Positions 60,668 through 64,000 of a stretch of DNA of 64,000 nt are shown piece after piece. The stretch is from Ruminococcus sp. (GTDB lineage: Bacteria > Bacillota > Clostridia > Oscillospirales > Ruminococcaceae). Made by a program: the position numbers and the translations under genes. How positions within the stretch are numbered: the first letter of the stretch is position 1; every line of letters begins with the position of its first letter. The notes beneath the pieces are model-generated. The model saw only the letters and a program-made list of their open reading frames with translations. It searched no databases and was not told the DNA's origin. The stretch lies in NCBI RefSeq assembly GCF_017549005.1, contig NZ_JAFYYT010000001.1:1-64000 (forward strand). Direction: 5' to 3'.

Positions 60668-62749
60668 TTATTCTTCAGCTCCAACAGAAGAAATTACCTC
60701 TGCAAGGAGATTAGCAGGAAGCTGCTCATACCTTACGAAGTCGAACGTGAAGCTTCCGAGACCTCTTGTGGTCTGACGGAGATACATTGCGAAATCGTGC
60801 ATCTCACGCATAGGTACTTCCGCCTGGATAACGGTGTTGCCGCCTCCGACAGGCTCCATACCGAGAACTCTGCCTCTGCGCTTGTTGAGCTCGCCCATGA
60901 TATCGCCCGTATTGTCGTCAGGAGCTGTTACCTTGAGCTCACCGATAGGCTCAAGCATTACGGGATCAGCCTGTCTGAGACCTTCCTTGTAAGCAATGGA
61001 AGCGGCAGTCTTGAACGCCATTTCCGAGGAGTCAACAGGGTGATAGGAACCGTCAACAAGTATCGCTTTAAGTCCGACAACTGGGCAGCCTGCAAGAACG
61101 CCCTTTCTTACGCTTTCCTCGAGACCCTTCTGTACTGCCGGGAAGTAGTTCTTCGGAACAGCTCCGCCGAATATCTTCTCCTCGAATACAAGGGTATCAC
61201 TTACGCAGGGCTCAAACTCTATCCAAACGTCACCGAACTGTCCGTGACCGCCCGACTGCTTCTTGTGTCGTCCCTGTACCTTGACCTTCTTGCGGATAGT
61301 CTCCTTATAAGCTATCTTAGGTACCGTAAGGCTTACGTCAACGCCGAACTTGCTCTTTAGCTTTGCAGCTGCGACCTCGATATGCTGCTCGCCGAGACCG
61401 CTGAGTATCTGCTCCTTTGTAGTTTCGTCCTGAACGTATGTCAGGGTAGGATCTTCCTCGATAAGTCTCTGGATACTTGTTGAGATCTTAGCTTCGTCGC
61501 CCTGTGCCTTAGCCTTTACAGCCATAGAGTAGCAAGGTCTCGGGAACTCCATGCCGCCGAACTCTACTACCTTTGAACTGTCTGCCAGCGAATCGCCTGT
61601 ATTTGCGGATATCTTTGAAGCAACGACTATATCGCCTGCATAAGCTGCTGACACCTCAGTCTGCTTCTTTCCGCAGAGAGTATAGAGCTTTCCGATCTTC
61701 TCGCTTGAACCCGATGTGGAGTTCATTACTTCGCTGTTGGAAGTCAGCTTACCTGACATAACTCTTATGAACGACATCTTGCCGACGAACGGATCGGCAA
61801 CTGTCTTGAAAACAAATGCAGAAAGAGGAGCGTTTACATCGCACTCTATCTCAACAACATCCTTTGTAGCTGTATAAGCCTCTGCTGCATATACCTCGTT
61901 AGGCGACGGAAGCAGAAGCTCTATCTCCTTGAGGAGCATATCTATACCTGCAAGGTCGGCAGCGGAAGTACAAACAACAGGAGTGATGATACCTCTGTTC
62001 ATACCATCGTGGATACCGTCAATGAGCTCCTTCTGAGTAAAGGGTTCGCCCTCGAAGAACTTCTCCATAAGCTCCTCGGAAGTCTCTGCAACGGCCTCGG
62101 AAACGGCTGCAACAAGACCGTCAACACGGTACTCGAACTTTTCGGATATCTCCGCCGTAGGCATCTCAGTCTCGATAGCGTTGCCCTTAGCGTCGTATTT
62201 ATAGCACTTCATCTCAATGAGATTTACGTATTCAACGATAGCGCCGTGGCTGATAACAGGAACTACAACAGGGCACACAGTTGGACCGAAAACAGTCTTG
62301 AGCTCTGTGAGGACATTGAAGAAGTTAGCGTCCTTGTCGTCGATCTTTGTAACGACGAACATCTTGGACTTGCCCTGCTTTACAGCCTCTTCGTAAGCCT
62401 TTCTTGCGCCTACCTTAACACCCGATTTTGCCGAAACAGTGATCATTACAGTATCAGCAGCCCTGATGCCCTCAATCATTTCAGCGGCAAAGTCAAACAA
62501 ACCGGGAGTATCAAGGATATTTACCTTGAAATCATTATATTCAAAAGAAGCAAGAGACGTACCTATCGAGATCTGTCTCTTGATCTCCTCAGGATCGTAA
62601 TCACAAACCGTTGTGCCGTCAGCAGTCTTGCCGAGACGGTCGGAAGCTCCTGCTTTGAAAAGTACAGCCTCAGCAAGAGAAGTTTTTCCCGAGCCGTTGT
62701 GGCCAGCAAATGCTATGTTTTTTACCTTGTTAACATCATATTCTTTCAT
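60668..62749 (-). CDS. EF-G-like translational GTPase
   Basis: A 693-aa protein of the EF-G paralogue group. G1 is GHNGSGKTS rather than AHIDAGKTT, G3 is ILDTPGLFDFAAE, and G4 is VTKIDD rather than NKxD. Domains II-V follow (KTVADPFVGKMSFIRVMSGKL; GLGEQHIEVAAAKL; GGHGQFGDVWIEFEP; RRGRVLGMEPVGGG). Such EF-G2-like proteins are distinct from the main elongation factor and are of uncertain role. GAGGAG precedes the ATG. Confidence 0.85.
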   Translation of the reverse strand: MKEYDVNKVKNIAFAGHNGSGKTSLAEAVLFKAGASDRLGKTADGTTVCDYDPEEIKRQISIGTSLASFEYNDFKVNILDTPGLFDFAAEMIEGIRAADTVMITVSAKSGVKVGARKAYEEAVKQGKSKMFVVTKIDDKDANFFNVLTELKTVFGPTVCPVVVPVISHGAIVEYVNLIEMKCYKYDAKGNAIETEMPTAEISEKFEYRVDGLVAAVSEAVAETSEELMEKFFEGEPFTQKELIDGIHDGMNRGIITPVVCTSAADLAGIDMLLKEIELLLPSPNEVYAAEAYTATKDVVEIECDVNAPLSAFVFKTVADPFVGKMSFIRVMSGKLTSNSEVMNSTSGSSEKIGKLYTLCGKKQTEVSAAYAGDIVVASKISANTGDSLADSSKVVEFGGMEFPRPCYSMAVKAKAQGDEAKISTSIQRLIEEDPTLTYVQDETTKEQILSGLGEQHIEVAAAKLKSKFGVDVSLTVPKIAYKETIRKKVKVQGRHKKQSGGHGQFGDVWIEFEPCVSDTLVFEEKIFGGAVPKNYFPAVQKGLEESVRKGVLAGCPVVGLKAILVDGSYHPVDSSEMAFKTAASIAYKEGLRQADPVMLEPIGELKVTAPDDNTGDIMGELNKRRGRVLGMEPVGGGNTVIQAEVPMREMHDFAMYLRQTTRGLGSFTFDFVRYEQLPANLLAEVISSVGAEE

Positions 62750-62857
62750 GACAAAGTTTCTCCTCTTAATTGGTTTATCCGTCTTATATCCACGGCATAC
62801 AAATATTATAATTCATTAATAAAAAAATTGCAATACTAACACAAAATTTTCTACATA

Positions 62858-64000
62858 TCATATTACACGGCTAACAGTTTGTTGTGCAGTATCACTAAAA
62901 TCTTCTTCTCCGCATTTACTAAATAGCTTTACTTTTCCTAATGCGGAGAATACAGCAAAATATGCTCCTCCCCATATTATCCCGAAAAACAGCATATCCG
63001 CGGTACCTTCAATTTTATTATTCGTTAATCTAAAAAACAGTTCAGCTGCCGACATCGTACCGATCGCCAGTATTACGGGGAAAATCAATGTTCCACAAAG
63101 TGCCGCGCGAGCGCCCGTTACCCTTATAACTTTCACGAACCTCATACAGTTCCCGAAGATGTTGCTCGCGTAGTACGAAACAACAACACCGAAGAAGCCT
63201 ATCCTCGGTATCAGTATGACCACTGCAGCTATACGTATGATATACTCAAACAGGTAATTTGCCGATGAAAAGCTCTGCAGTCCCAGTCCTTTTATAAGTG
63301 CTTCAAGGACTATCTCCATGTAGATGAACGGTATCACAGGAGCTATCATCGTTATTATCCTCCCAGCAAGCTCTCCGCCGCCCAGCTTATCCCCTATCAT
63401 GCCGCCGAATCTCATGATAACAGCTGCCGAGAAAACCGAGAACATCAGCGTCCAGGCCTTCAGCCGCTCCGTGAAGCACCTGATACGCTGCCTGTTTCCG
63501 GCAGCGGCTGCTCTTGCGGCTTCACTCACGATTATCCCCGACATTGAGCACAGAACCACTGACGGAAAGAACAGCGCAGGTATCACGATAGCCTCAAATA
63601 TGCCGAATTTTCCAAGTGCGTCCCCTGCGGAGTCACCGTACATTCTCAGGCAGACGGGTATAAGCGCGTCATTTGTGCTGCTCAGTACAGCTGTAAGTAT
63701 CCCCCCACCCATTATTGGCAGGGAAAATGCAGCATATTCACGGAAACTCAGCGAGCATTCCGTCCTGTATTTCTTATGGGTACAAAGGTAAGATATTCCG
63801 AGATACAGCATTGAAACGCAGTTTCCTGCAATTATGCCGCCTATCATGATATCGCAGACAGCTCCCTCGCCTGCAACTCCCCTGACAAGCGAAAATACGA
63901 CGATGACTCCGCACCTTGCCGCGAATTCTGCAATATCACCTATTGCAGTCACAGCAGCCTTACGGCTGGCGTTGAAGTAGCCCTTGATGCAGGCAGAAAC
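62858..64000 (-). CDS. SpoVB/MATE-like polysaccharide flippase, partial
   Basis: The frame is open to the right edge, so the start lies beyond 64000; about 380 residues are visible (SACIKGYFNASRKAAVTAIGDIAEFAARCGVIVVFSLV...). Multiple hydrophobic segments and the layout FPSVVLCSMSGIIVSEAARAAAAGNRQRIRCFTERL match the MOP flippase group (SpoVB/MurJ/RfbX). It exports lipid-linked precursors or polysaccharide. The last residues (SDTAQQTVSRVI) are the natural C-terminus. Confidence 0.8.
   Translation of the reverse strand, partial: VSACIKGYFNASRKAAVTAIGDIAEFAARCGVIVVFSLVRGVAGEGAVCDIMIGGIIAGNCVSMLYLGISYLCTHKKYRTECSLSFREYAAFSLPIMGGGILTAVLSSTNDALIPVCLRMYGDSAGDALGKFGIFEAIVIPALFFPSVVLCSMSGIIVSEAARAAAAGNRQRIRCFTERLKAWTLMFSVFSAAVIMRFGGMIGDKLGGGELAGRIITMIAPVIPFIYMEIVLEALIKGLGLQSFSSANYLFEYIIRIAAVVILIPRIGFFGVVVSYYASNIFGNCMRFVKVIRVTGARAALCGTLIFPVILAIGTMSAAELFFRLTNNKIEGTADMLFFGIIWGGAYFAVFSALGKVKLFSKCGEEDFSDTAQQTVSRVI

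Noticed and set aside
60599..61360. 253-codon plus-strand frame within the EF-G-like gene
   Set aside because: Antisense shadow of a conserved GTPase.

Overview
The window looks like chromosome of a cellulosome-forming Ruminococcus-type Firmicute (Oscillospiraceae). Five large secreted proteins carry type I dockerin repeats (paired Ca-binding D-x-N/D-x-D-G loops), two of them joined to serpins. Strong AGGAGG ribosome binding sites, TTGACA/TATAAT promoters, a Spo0A homologue, an EF-G-like GTPase and a SpoVB-like flippase also fit a low-GC Gram-positive. I do not assign a species.

Layout. 0-3 kb is a graveyard: broken and intact SUKH (SMI1/KNR4) genes, two nested IS256-family remnants, and an anti-sigma-like gene cut by the IS. 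3-11 kb holds an ECF sigma gene, an XRE regulator with a DnaA domain I-like C-terminus, and two paralogous dockerin proteins whose promoters are duplicated copies. 11-22 kb is accessory: acetyltransferases, isochorismatase and chromate-transporter pseudogenes, a truncated serine recombinase, a fluoride riboswitch controlling an antiporter and an unknown 106-aa protein, a CDF cation exporter, a metallo-beta-lactamase/rubredoxin fusion, and a TetR regulator sharing promoter sequence with a frameshifted UvrA-like resistance gene.

22.3-48.6 kb is best read as a 26.2-kb integrated island. A tyrosine integrase lies beside a 21-bp copy of the tRNA-Ser(GGA) 3' end, and the matching copy is the intact tRNA gene at 48.55 kb. 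Inside are mobilization-type genes (RHH protein plus relaxase-like protein), an SOS-controlled Y-family polymerase with YolD, a Fic protein, PhzF and acetyltransferase genes, a dockerin-bearing M4 protease, and an ECF sigma/anti-sigma/dockerin-serpin operon. The most distinctive locus is a tightly coupled three-gene cassette at 36.75-38.99 kb: zinc-finger amidoligase, 50-aa peptide, class II glutamine amidotransferase. It looks like a peptide- or protein-amidation system.

48.5-64 kb is core-like: tRNA-Ser and tRNA-Leu, a Spo0A homologue lacking its phospho-acceptor Asp, a K+ channel, dGTPase, SfsA, an AraC regulator divergent from a MATE exporter, a third ECF sigma/anti-sigma pair, two G3E metallochaperone GTPases, an EF-G-like protein, and the 3' part of a flippase gene running off the right edge.
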